Shown here in pieces: positions 35,334 to 43,277 of a stretch of 64,000 nt of DNA. Below the pieces are notes generated by a model. That model worked only from the letters and a program-made list of their open reading frames with translations. It had not been told where the DNA came from and did not search any database. The position numbers and the translations under genes were made by a program. The DNA lies in NCBI GenBank assembly GCA_033851545.1, contig JAWWOO010000042.1, forward strand, positions 52,265 through 116,264, read 5' to 3'. The first letter of the stretch is position 1. Each line of letters begins with the position of its first letter. Origin of the DNA: JAWWOL01 sp033851545. GTDB taxonomy: Bacteria; Actinomycetota; Actinomycetes; JAWWOL01.

Positions 35334-35533
35334 ACCCAGCGCTCCCACCAGGTGCGACGGGCGCTGCCAATGGCGGCATCGACATCCTCGGCGGTGATGA
35401 CGAACCCCCGGTCGGCAGCAACGGAGATCAAAGCTTCGGCAAAGTCCCTGCCTCGCAAGGGAAGCAGCCGCGCACGCACCGCGAAGTCATCGACGGCGTC
35501 GGCAACCACTGCCGAGAGCTCCGCGGAAGACAT
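35330..35533 (-). CDS. Nif11-like small protein (67 aa)
   Basis: ATG 35533. The pattern FAVRARLLPL...FAEALISVAADRGFVITAEDVDAAI matches the Nif11 domain, including the diagnostic GFxITxEDV end. Nif11 domains serve as leaders of some ribosomal peptides and also occur alone. Here no double-glycine cleavage site is seen, and only a 12-residue Trp/Arg-rich tail (GSARRTWWERWV) follows. The last codon overlaps the sulfotransferase start. There is no Shine-Dalgarno; TAGCGT lies 6 nt before ATG, suggesting a leaderless transcript and first position in the operon. Confidence 0.72.
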   Translation of the reverse strand: MSSAELSAVVADAVDDFAVRARLLPLRGRDFAEALISVAADRGFVITAEDVDAAIGSARRTWWERWV

Positions 35534-35710
35534 GAGGTAACGCTAGCCGACTGATGGCCAGCGGATCGCCGGTTTGCGAAACAGGATGCAGGCGGTACGG
35601 CATACAACTGGCCGGTCCAGCTCAGTCTGCCCTGCCCCGTCCAAGGCCCATTCGCGCGGGGTGGCGGTCGGCGCTGCCGGCCGACGGCTTATGCAACCGA
35701 GGCCGATCGT

Positions 35711-36652
35711 TCAGCGCACCACGTCATCGCCGTCATAGGCGGACAGCTCGTCGCGGTAGGGCAGGCCGTCGTGGTCGCCGTGCGTCGTGACCGCCCAGCG
35801 GCCGAGGGCATGGGCGGTGCGCAGCCGGGTGAGTACGGGCTCGCCGCGCATCAGCTCGCTCAGGTAGCCGGCGGCGAACGCATCACCAGCACCCACCGGG
35901 TCGACGACTACGGCAGCGGTGCCCGGCATCGACGTGAGCTCGCCCTCGACCAAGGCAGAGGCCAACCCCTCGGACCTGAACACCACCTGGGACGGGCCGA
36001 GCGCCGCCATCTCCGACAGGACCCGCTCCGGGTCGGCATGGCCCAGCAGCACCACCGCCTCCGCGACCCCGAGGAAGACCACGTCCGCGCCGGACACCAG
36101 CAGCCGCAGCGCATCCCGGGCCACGTCAAGGTCGGGCCACAGTCGGGAGCGACAGTTGACGTCGAAGCTGACCAGGCCGCCGGCACTCTGGACGCGCACG
36201 CCGGCCTCGGCCATTGCCGCCCGGGCCGGCCCGCCGAAGGACGCGGTCACACCCGTGCTGTGCAGGATGGTCGCGCCGTCAAGAACGGCAGGAGCAAGGT
36301 GCCGCGGCGCGATCCCGGACCCGGCGCTGCCCGAGCGGGCGTAGCCGATGCGGACTCGGCCGGCAGTGCGCATCTCCTTGACCATGATGCCGGTGAAGCC
36401 GCCCGGCTCCACGGCAATACCGCTGACATCGACGTGGTCGGCGCGCAGCGCCCTGAGCAGCGCCCCACCGAGCGGGTCGTCGCCGACGACACCGATCACC
36501 GCAGCCGCCACACCGAGCCGCCGGCAGGCGACCGCGACGTTGCACTCGGCTCCGCCCAGCCCGATCCGGAAGTGGTCACCGATGCGGACCGGCCCGGTGC
36601 TGGCCGCAGTGAAGACGGCCAGCGGCTCACCGATCGCCACCAGCCGGCTCAC
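35711..36652 (-). CDS. kdgK: 2-keto-3-deoxygluconate kinase (PfkB family)
   Basis: A 313-aa ribokinase-fold sugar kinase. The N-terminal IGEPLAVFT, the substrate-loop motif LGGAECNVAVACRRLG (33-48) and the C-terminal VVDPVGAGDAFAAGYLSEL with catalytic D in GAGD are clear. Context decides the substrate: it overlaps by 4 bp the KDPG aldolase downstream of a ManD-like dehydratase, so it probably makes 2-keto-3-deoxy-6-phosphogluconate. It is last in the operon. Confidence 0.87.
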   Translation of the reverse strand: MSRLVAIGEPLAVFTAASTGPVRIGDHFRIGLGGAECNVAVACRRLGVAAAVIGVVGDDPLGGALLRALRADHVDVSGIAVEPGGFTGIMVKEMRTAGRVRIGYARSGSAGSGIAPRHLAPAVLDGATILHSTGVTASFGGPARAAMAEAGVRVQSAGGLVSFDVNCRSRLWPDLDVARDALRLLVSGADVVFLGVAEAVVLLGHADPERVLSEMAALGPSQVVFRSEGLASALVEGELTSMPGTAAVVVDPVGAGDAFAAGYLSELMRGEPVLTRLRTAHALGRWAVTTHGDHDGLPYRDELSAYDGDDVVR

Positions 36653-37278
36653 CGCAGACCCGCCACGGCCCGGGCCCGTACGCGCAGGTCCTCGAGCCGG
36701 CCGCCTGCCAGTGCGTCGCCGATGAGCTCGCCACCGAGGCTGACCGCAACGGCCCCGGCGTCGAGCCAGCCTTGGACCGCGTCGAGCGCAACGCCGCCGG
36801 AGGGCAGGAGCTGCACGTCGGGCGGCGGCCCCAGCACCGCGCGCAGGTAGGACGGCTGCACGGCTGAGGCAGGGAATACCTTGACCGCGCTAGCTCCGCC
36901 CTCCCAGGCCAGCGAGATCTCCGTCGGCGTGAGAGCGCCTGGCAGATAAGGGATCCCGGCAGCGAGCGCCACCTCGGCAACCTCAGCATGGAACACCGGG
37001 GAGACGATGTAGGCGGCCCCGTGCTCGACGGCGGCGACGGCACGCGCCCTGGTGGTGACGGTGCCGGCGCCCACGCTCACGGCCTTGCCGAAACGGTCAC
37101 AGAGGCGCGAGATCGCCTGCTCTGCTTGAGGAATCGTGAACGTCACCTCGAGGCATCCGAGCCCCTCGGCAACGAGCACCTCGGCGACCACGTCGACGTG
37201 GGTGGGTTCGGCCGTACGGAGTACGACGACGACACGGTCGGCAAGGATGCGCTCGGGCAGCGCGACACGTGATGTCAC
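36649..37278 (-). CDS. eda: 2-keto-3-deoxy-6-phosphogluconate aldolase
   Basis: A 209-aa class I aldolase cleaving KDPG into pyruvate and glyceraldehyde-3-phosphate. Conserved parts are GLGCLEVTFTIPQAEQAI (catalytic Glu), VSVGAGTVTTRARA, YIVSPVFHAEV and the Schiff-base lysine in GGASAVKVFPAS, with PSGGVAL in the phosphate site. GTG 37278 overlaps the dehydratase stop by 4 bp. Confidence 0.92.
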   Translation of the reverse strand: MTSRVALPERILADRVVVVLRTAEPTHVDVVAEVLVAEGLGCLEVTFTIPQAEQAISRLCDRFGKAVSVGAGTVTTRARAVAAVEHGAAYIVSPVFHAEVAEVALAAGIPYLPGALTPTEISLAWEGGASAVKVFPASAVQPSYLRAVLGPPPDVQLLPSGGVALDAVQGWLDAGAVAVSLGGELIGDALAGGRLEDLRVRARAVAGLR

Positions 37279-38546
37279 GGCGCGAACAGCGCTCCGTCGT
37301 CGCCGCGCACCTGCACGGTCCACCGCTCGAAGGCGAACCGTAACGGCGGGAACCGCTGCGCCGTCGCCTCGTCGATCTCGATGCCCCAGCCGGGCAGGTC
37401 GGACGGTGAGAGGGCGCCCTCGATGACGTCTGGGGTGCCCGCGAAGACCTCGTGTGTGGCGTCGTTGTAGACGTGGCACTCCTGGATGCCGAACGCGTGC
37501 GAGGACACGTCGAGGGCGATGTTGGCGGCAACCCCGATCGGCGAGACGTCGCCGGGCGCGTGCCATGCGGTCTGCACGCCCAGCAGCTCGCACAGCGCGG
37601 TCAGCTTGCGGGCCGGCGTCAGCCCGCCGATCGCCGAGACATGGACCCGCAGGAAGTCGACGCCGAGCTCGCGGACCATCCGCACGGCCGCCGGCATCGA
37701 GGACAGCTGCTCCCCCACGGCCAGCGGTACCGGCGAGGCCAGCCTGATCTCGGGCAGCCGGTCGTAGAGGTCCGGGGAGACCACGTCCTCGACGAAGAAC
37801 AGCCCGTACGGCTCGAGGCTGCGCATGAGCCGTACGGCGTTCTTGGGCGTCAGCCGGCTGTGCACGTCGTGCAGGAGCTCGACCTGGTCCCCCAGTGCGG
37901 AGCGGCCGGCCTCGAACAAGGCAGGGGTGCTGCGCAGGTAGTCGTCGACATCCCAGCCGCCGGGGTGCGGGCGGCGGGGATAGCTGCCGCTCGCGGGAGG
38001 GGCGCCGTACGTGCCCCGACCGCGCTGACCCACCTGCAGCCGGACGTGCTGCCAGCCCAGCTCGACGAACTTTGCCGCCTGGTCAAGGGTTTCTTTGATG
38101 TCCCGACCACCGGCATGGGTATAGGTCGGCACCGCCGTGCGGACCCGTCCGCCGAGCAGCTCGTAGACCGGCAGGCCGGCCCGCTTGCCCGCGATGTCCC
38201 ACAACGCCATGTCCAGGCCGGACAGGGCGTTGTTGAGCACCGGCCCGTCGCGCCAGTACGACGAGAGGTGCACCATCCGGGTGATGTCCTCGATGTCGGC
38301 GGGGTGCCGGCCGACGACCAGCGGTGCGACGTGACTCTCCACGGCGGCGACGACCGCGTGGAACCGCTGGGTGAAGGTCGCGCAGCCGAGCCCGTACAGG
38401 CCCGGCTCGTTGGTGTCGACCCGCACCACAACCAGCGGGATGTCCTCGGGTGCGGTGACGATCGTCCGGACCCCGGTGATCCGCAGGCCATCGCGAGGCT
38501 GCCACGGCGGCGTGGTCAGCTCGGTGAGCCCCTGGGTGTCGGTCAT
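37275..38546 (-). CDS. Enolase-superfamily sugar-acid dehydratase (ManD/RspA-like)
   Basis: 423 aa. It has the mandelate-racemase/muconate-lactonising N-terminal capping domain and C-terminal barrel. Metal ligands fit the ManD pattern: VELLHDVHSRLTP, FFVEDVVSP and AVGEQLSS. HVSAIGG, TAWHAPGDVSPIG and IQECHVYNDATHEVFAG complete the active-site loops. ManD-type members dehydrate D-mannonate or D-gluconate to 2-keto-3-deoxygluconate, which fits the downstream kinase and aldolase. GAGGAG lies before ATG 38546, which overlaps the dehydrogenase stop by 4 bp. Confidence 0.88.
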   Translation of the reverse strand: MTDTQGLTELTTPPWQPRDGLRITGVRTIVTAPEDIPLVVVRVDTNEPGLYGLGCATFTQRFHAVVAAVESHVAPLVVGRHPADIEDITRMVHLSSYWRDGPVLNNALSGLDMALWDIAGKRAGLPVYELLGGRVRTAVPTYTHAGGRDIKETLDQAAKFVELGWQHVRLQVGQRGRGTYGAPPASGSYPRRPHPGGWDVDDYLRSTPALFEAGRSALGDQVELLHDVHSRLTPKNAVRLMRSLEPYGLFFVEDVVSPDLYDRLPEIRLASPVPLAVGEQLSSMPAAVRMVRELGVDFLRVHVSAIGGLTPARKLTALCELLGVQTAWHAPGDVSPIGVAANIALDVSSHAFGIQECHVYNDATHEVFAGTPDVIEGALSPSDLPGWGIEIDEATAQRFPPLRFAFERWTVQVRGDDGALFAP

Positions 38547-39433
38547 GGGGACTCCTCGCGGAAGCGGCTCGGCAGGTCGGCTGGTCGTACGGGCCACAGG
38601 TACTCGGCGTGGAAGCCCAGCACCGCCTGTGCCCTCGCCAGGTCCATGGCACTCGCGCGACCCGGGAGAGGCGCCCGTCGCGGGACGCCCGGCAGGAAAG
38701 CGTCGAGCAGCTGTTCGGTCGGGTAGGGCGTGAGGTTGTCCGGCGCGGCGACCCCGACGACGAGGCTGTCCCCCGCGTCCCGCTCGAGCGAGAGGGCGAT
38801 CGCCCTGGCTGCGTCCCTGCTGTCGAGGTAGCACCACAGGTCGGCCCGGCCTATCCGCGGGTCGCCGGCGAGCAGGGCCGCGTGCTCCCCCAGCCGGTCG
38901 GCCGGCGTACCGAGGAACGGCATCCGCAGCGCGGTCGTGGTCATGCCGGAGCGCCGGGTCATCATCGCGGCGGTCAGTTCGTCGGTCAGCTTGGACAGGG
39001 CGTACGGGTCGGCGGCCTGCGTCGGGAGGTCCTCGTCGATGGGGACGTACGCCGGCCGGGCATGGTGCGGCGAGAAGGAGAGGCCGGTCGCGGCCAGGCT
39101 GGAGGCCAGGACGGCCCGGGACACGCCGGCCTCGGTCGCGGCGTCGAGGATGCAGAACGTGGCCTGCGTGTTCTGCCCGAAGACGACCTCATCCGGGGCC
39201 AGCCCGGGCGCGGGGATGGCGGCGAGGTGGACCACGGCGTCCATGCCGGCCACCGCGGCGCGGGCCACCTTGGGGTCGGCCGCATTGCCCTCGACGACCC
39301 GGTCCAGGCCGTCCACGCCGTCACCTGCGGCCATGACCAGTCCGGCGACGCTCCAACCCTCGGCCGCCAGGTGCCGGACCAGGTAGCGGCCGAGCAGGCC
39401 CGTCGCGCCGGTGACGAGCACGCGCCGAGTCAC
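38543..39433 (-). CDS. NAD-dependent epimerase/dehydratase-family oxidoreductase (uronate dehydrogenase-like)
   Basis: 296-aa extended SDR. The nucleotide-binding motif VLVTGATGLLGRYL (5-18) and the catalytic YALSK (Y-x3-K) are present. The first gene of a sugar-acid operon is a plausible site for a uronate dehydrogenase or a related sugar oxidoreductase feeding the dehydratase. Uronate dehydrogenase proper would give an aldarate, not mannonate, so the exact step is open. The start is GTG 39433 with GGAGTGG upstream. Confidence 0.75.
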   Translation of the reverse strand: MTRRVLVTGATGLLGRYLVRHLAAEGWSVAGLVMAAGDGVDGLDRVVEGNAADPKVARAAVAGMDAVVHLAAIPAPGLAPDEVVFGQNTQATFCILDAATEAGVSRAVLASSLAATGLSFSPHHARPAYVPIDEDLPTQAADPYALSKLTDELTAAMMTRRSGMTTTALRMPFLGTPADRLGEHAALLAGDPRIGRADLWCYLDSRDAARAIALSLERDAGDSLVVGVAAPDNLTPYPTEQLLDAFLPGVPRRAPLPGRASAMDLARAQAVLGFHAEYLWPVRPADLPSRFREESP

Positions 39434-39557
39434 CGCGGACCACTCCTGAGGTGACGGTTCGGGGGGCGGCGGCGGCGAAGCATTCGATCATTATGCAGCA
39501 AGAACCGCGGCATATTGCGCAAATCCCCGCCTGCTGGGCTGGTGGGCGCGGGAGCGC
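39434..39557 (-). promoter_or_regulatory. Promoter region of the sugar-acid operon, divergent from the GNAT gene
   Basis: The short divergent gap holds a -10-like CATAAT on the minus strand (39490-39495) in an unusually AT-rich patch, with TTGCGCAA, itself a palindrome, about 20 nt further upstream. The latter may be an operator. No regulator gene is adjacent to the operon. Confidence 0.4.
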
Positions 39558-39570
39558 TAGCGTGGCGCGC

Positions 39571-40065
39571 GTGCCCTTCGACCAGCCGCCGATGATCGTC
39601 CACGACCTGCGGCTCCGCCCGTACCAGAGCGCGGATCTACCGTTCCTGCAAGCGTTGTACGCGACCACGCGGGCCCAGGAGATGGCGTTCGCCCCGTGGC
39701 CCGAGGAACAGAAGTCGGCGTTCCTGCGCCAACAGCTCACCGCGCGCGAGAGTCACTACGATGCCGAGTTCCCGGCTGCCGCCAACGACATCGTGACGCT
39801 GGCCGGACGTGATGCGGGCCGGCTGCTGGTCGACCGCTCAGGCAGGCAGCTGCAGGTGGTCGACATCGCCCTGCTGCCTCCGTTCTGCGGCCAGGGGATC
39901 GGGACCGCCCTGCTGACCCGGCTGATGGCCGACGCCGCCGAGCTCGGGCTACCTGTGCGCCTGCACGTCGACCCGAACAGCCGGGCCCGCCGGCTCTACG
40001 TCCGGCTCGGCTTCACCTCCGTCAGCAGCGACGGTGTCTACGAGCTGATGGAGCGACTGCCGTGA
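39571..40065 (+). CDS. GNAT-family N-acetyltransferase
   Basis: A 164-aa GNAT-fold protein. The acetyl-CoA pyrophosphate loop is LPPFCGQGIGTALLTRLMADA (Q/RxxGxG/A form), followed by LHVDPNSRARRLYVRLGFTSV, the C-terminal motif of small GNATs. GTG 39571 is chosen because TAGCGT lies 7 nt before it (leaderless-like); GTG 39562 and ATG 39592 are alternatives. Its stop overlaps the DUF6916-like gene by 4 bp, so the two are a unit. The acceptor is unknown. Confidence 0.83.
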   Translation: MPFDQPPMIVHDLRLRPYQSADLPFLQALYATTRAQEMAFAPWPEEQKSAFLRQQLTARESHYDAEFPAAANDIVTLAGRDAGRLLVDRSGRQLQVVDIALLPPFCGQGIGTALLTRLMADAAELGLPVRLHVDPNSRARRLYVRLGFTSVSSDGVYELMERLP

Positions 40066-40361
40066 CCGACCTCGCGACCGTGACCGCCAATGACTTCGAG
40101 TCCCTCGAGGTCCGTGACTTCGCCAGAGTCGTCCGCCAGGGCGAGCCGCCGGTGTCGATCACCCTCACCGACGTCAGGGCCGGGCGGCCGCGGGAGGGCA
40201 TGCGCGACCCTTTCACGCTGACCTTCACCGGTCCGCCCCATCTGACGCTCGACCAGGGCATCCACCCGCTGACCCACCCGACCATGGGCATGCTCGAGCT
40301 GTTCCTCGTCCCCGTCGCCCCCGACGAGGGCTCGGTGACGTACGAAGCGGTCTTCGGCTGA
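40062..40361 (+). CDS. DUF6916-like protein (cytoplasmic copy)
   Basis: 99 aa. LTANDF-like start (ATVTANDFESLEVRDF), PFTLTFTGP, LTLDQGIHPLTHPTMGMLELFLVPVAPDEG and the terminal VTYEAVFG match the family pattern better than the Tat-exported copy does. No export signal is present. It is coupled to the GNAT gene. The function is unknown; such proteins recur near tail-collar genes, which is also the case here at 7 kb distance. Confidence 0.75.
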   Translation: MTDLATVTANDFESLEVRDFARVVRQGEPPVSITLTDVRAGRPREGMRDPFTLTFTGPPHLTLDQGIHPLTHPTMGMLELFLVPVAPDEGSVTYEAVFG

Positions 40362-40449
40362 CGATCCCGGCCAGGGGCAATCTTCGGTTCCGAGGCAACC
40401 ATTCGAGGTCGGCGCCGGGTTCTGTCGGTAGCCACAACCGAGGGGGACC

Positions 40450-40968
40450 GTGTTGGACAGCTCGTCCACAGAGGACTTCCGCCGTTTCGTGGCTGCGCGG
40501 CAACGTGCTCTGCTGCGCACGGCGTGGTTCCTGACGGGTGATTGGGGGGCGGCGGAGGACGTAGTTCAGCTGGCGCTGGTGCGGGCGTGGCCGCACTGGA
40601 GTCGCGTCGCCGCCACCGAGGGCGGCGAGGCGTACGTACGCCGCATCATCGTCAACAAGCCAATCGACTGGCGATGCCGGCAGTCGAGCGTTGAGGTCCC
40701 CACTCCGACGCTGCCCGAGACGGCGAACCGAGCTGATGGGCCAGATGTGGACCTCAAGCGAATGCTTGTCGCGGCCGTGCGTGCCCTACCGCCGCGGCAG
40801 CGAGCAGTGGTCGTGCTGCGCTACTTCGACGATCTCACGGAGGCACAAACGGCGGCCGCCATGGGGTGCTCCGTCGGCACCGTGAAGAGTCAAGCCTCGA
40901 AGGCACTGGCGTCCTTGCGACGTGAGCCGCTCCTGGCCGATCTCGAGCTCGAGGAGAGTGCGCCATGA
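40450..40968 (+). CDS. RNA polymerase sigma factor, SigE family (ECF)
   Basis: 172 aa. Region 2 (FRRFVAARQRALLRTAWFLTGDWGAAEDVVQLALVRAW is a continuous match over residues 8-46) and region 4 (LPPRQRAVVVLRYFDDLTEAQTAAAMGCSVGTVKSQASKAL, about 113-155) are complete; the run is named only as a location. Start GTG 40450 has GAGGGGG upstream. It overlaps by 4 bp a gene for a membrane protein that may be its anti-sigma factor. The target promoters are unknown. Confidence 0.92.
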   Translation: MLDSSSTEDFRRFVAARQRALLRTAWFLTGDWGAAEDVVQLALVRAWPHWSRVAATEGGEAYVRRIIVNKPIDWRCRQSSVEVPTPTLPETANRADGPDVDLKRMLVAAVRALPPRQRAVVVLRYFDDLTEAQTAAAMGCSVGTVKSQASKALASLRREPLLADLELEESAP

Positions 40969-41744
40969 CGACCCGCATGACGCTGCTCCTGCAGGGAGGC
41001 GTGCCCGAGCCGGCGCAACTGCTGGATCCGGACACGGTTGTCGCGATGGCTCGTCACCGTCGGACCTTGCAGCGCGCGGCTGCCGGGGCCAGTACGGCTC
41101 TGACGGTGGGCGCTGCCGTCCTGGCACCCTCGGCGATGTCCGGGCACCACCACCGGCCCCAGGAGCCGCTGGCGAGCCTAAAGCCTTCGTCGGCGCCAAG
41201 GCCGTCCTCAACGGCCTCCCGCTCCGCTGCGTCGGAGACCGTGACACCGAGCTCAGCCATCTCCGACAGCCCGCTGGTGGACGAAGGCCCCCGCATCATG
41301 TGGGACGCGCGGCTCAGCAACAGCGTGGTTGTCTCGGAAGACAAGCTGCGTCGTTTCCCGGGCCTGGCGTTCGCACCCGTCGTCCCCAACTTCGGCCTAG
41401 CACCCCTGCGGATCGACGTCTCGACCGACCCGAACAGCGGGGGAACCGGAGGCCTGGTCGAGCTGCACTACACGTTCGCCAGCTCTCCGGCCTTCCCCGT
41501 GGATGGGCGGGCCATCGTGACGGAGCAGCCGGTAGCGCTGGCCCCGGGGGGGTTGGCTGGGCTTGCCACCGGGAGCGTTCCTGCCAGCGCCGGCACGCCG
41601 ATCGAGGTCGCGGGCCAGCCCAGCCTGGTGCACGAGAGCCAGGGCAGCTTCAGTCTGGTGACCGTTCGCGGGAAGGCACTGATCATCATTGCCGGGCCGG
41701 CAGTTTCGCGCGCCGAGGTCCTCAAGCTGGCCGCCGAGCTGTAA
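40965..41744 (+). CDS. Membrane-associated protein, putative partner of the sigma factor
   Basis: 259 aa. A cytoplasmic N-terminus (about 1-35) precedes one hydrophobic helix (about 36-57, AAAGASTALTVGAAVLAPSA), a Ser/Pro-rich linker (about 65-105) and an extracytoplasmic domain. Position and topology resemble anti-sigma or sensor partners of SigE-family factors, but the N-terminus shows no zinc anti-sigma motif. The evidence is therefore context only. Confidence 0.6.
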   Translation: MTTRMTLLLQGGVPEPAQLLDPDTVVAMARHRRTLQRAAAGASTALTVGAAVLAPSAMSGHHHRPQEPLASLKPSSAPRPSSTASRSAASETVTPSSAISDSPLVDEGPRIMWDARLSNSVVVSEDKLRRFPGLAFAPVVPNFGLAPLRIDVSTDPNSGGTGGLVELHYTFASSPAFPVDGRAIVTEQPVALAPGGLAGLATGSVPASAGTPIEVAGQPSLVHESQGSFSLVTVRGKALIIIAGPAVSRAEVLKLAAEL

Positions 41745-41833
41745 GGGCGGTGGCTCATGGGCGGCCCTTAGGCGCGCGGCATCAACGGCCCGGCGAGTGG
41801 CCCGGTCAGCGAAGCGTCCCGGCGCGCTTGGGT

Positions 41834-43074
41834 TCAGAACGGCGGCGGCCCGGTGTCCCGCTTCGGCTGGTCGTCGCCGTCTAGGTCTTCGATCTTGCTC
41901 GGTTTGGGTGGTGGTCCGGGGGGTTCGTCGGGGTCGGGCCGGTAGTCGTGGGGCCGGGAGGTGTAGGTCCGGCCGGTGGAGGTGGTCCAGGTCAGCTCGG
42001 CGTTGGCGTCGCCGTGCACGGTGAACCCGCCGTGGGTTTTCGCCCGGTGGGACTTGCGGGACTGGGAGCCGAGGTTGGTCGCCGAGGTCGACCCGCCGTG
42101 CCCGTTGCCGGTCCGGTCGAACGCTTCGATGTGGTCGTCATCGTCACGTTCACCACCACCCGCGGCTTGGCCGCCAGCTGCGGATCATCCTCCGACGGGC
42201 CGAGGAGCAGCAGGGTGAACGCGTCGGCGATCCGCTGCTCCCGGGTCCGGCCGTCGTGCTGGTCGAAGCCGGCGGCAACCTGCCGCAACCGCGCGTAGAT
42301 CGCCAGCACCGTCTCCGGCGGCAGCACCGCGTGCAACCCCAACAGGCCGGGGTCGGCGGCGTCAGGGGTGCCCACCCGCACCTGCCGTTTCGCTGGGCCT
42401 TCCCGGTGTTCCTGCTCCGCGACGGCCGGTTGGGCCTTGAGCAAAGCCCGGCGCATTCGCCGCTGCAGCTGGGCCGGGGAGTCGGCAACCAGGTGCGGCA
42501 GGATCTTCGCCTGCACCGTTGCGGCGAGCTCGGGATCGAGGTGGCCGAGTTTCTCCACGACCAGCGACGCCTTGTAGTCCGAGAGCCGACCGGACCGGAG
42601 CAGGTCCCCGGTGGCGGAGAGGACGGTGGCCAGGCCGCGGGCGTTGGCCAGCAGCCGGGCAGTGAAGTTCTCCCCGATGTTCAACGCCCACGACAGCTCG
42701 GTCACCTGGAAATCTGCCGGGTTGCGAAAGTCCTTGGTCCGCTTCGGGGCCTTCTCCCCGGCGTAGCCGACCATCGCGGACAGCTGCCGGCCGGCGATCA
42801 CATGGCGCAGCGGCTGCAACAACTCGGCCACATCCAGGTGCTGCTCCGGGGTCAACGTCTGCTGGTCCAGGGTCTCCAGCAGCCGCAGGGACTCCGCGCA
42901 CGGGCCGATGCCCCTGACCAAGGCCAGGGTCTCGGCCACCGACAGCGGCGCCCAATCAGCATCGGCCTCAACCCCGGACACCTGCCACCAGGGCAACAGG
43001 TCCGACTCCGCGCAGGCGGCGTCCAGGCCCGACGGGTCCCCGCCGAACCACTCGTCCTCCACCGCCGCGTCCAT
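41834..43074 (-). pseudogene. Broken DUF222/HNH endonuclease (13E12-type) gene
   Basis: The 5' part (43074 to about 42140) encodes a normal DUF222 domain up to KPRVVVNVTM. There the frame breaks; the next frame continues immediately with DHIEAFDRTGNGHGG, NLGSQSRKSHRAKTHGG and a C-terminal TWTTSTGRTYTSRPHDY, which is the end of the HNH nuclease. About 100 codons normally between these parts are missing, including the first HNH cysteine pair. The usual CRxHHRxKTH is degenerate (SRKSHRAKTH). Deletion plus frameshift makes it nonfunctional. TAGCGT lies 7 nt before ATG 43074. Confidence 0.82.
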
Positions 43075-43277
43075 AACACCAACGCTAAAGCAGACCACCG
43101 ACAAAAACCGCGCGCGTCGGCACCGACACAGTCAAGAATCCCGAAACCCTTACCCAGCAGGCGAAGTCAGCAGCAGAAGTCCGGCGACCTGATGCCCATT
43201 GCGTCGGTGTACGGGCTCACCGCGGAGTTTGGCCGCCCGGACAGCTCCGGTCGCCGTTGTCGCAAGTGGTGCGCTGG

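Noticed and set aside
40965..41744. Zinc-containing anti-sigma factor
   Set aside because: The N-terminus lacks the HxxxCxxC motif; only gene order supports a link to the sigma factor, so it was left as a putative partner.
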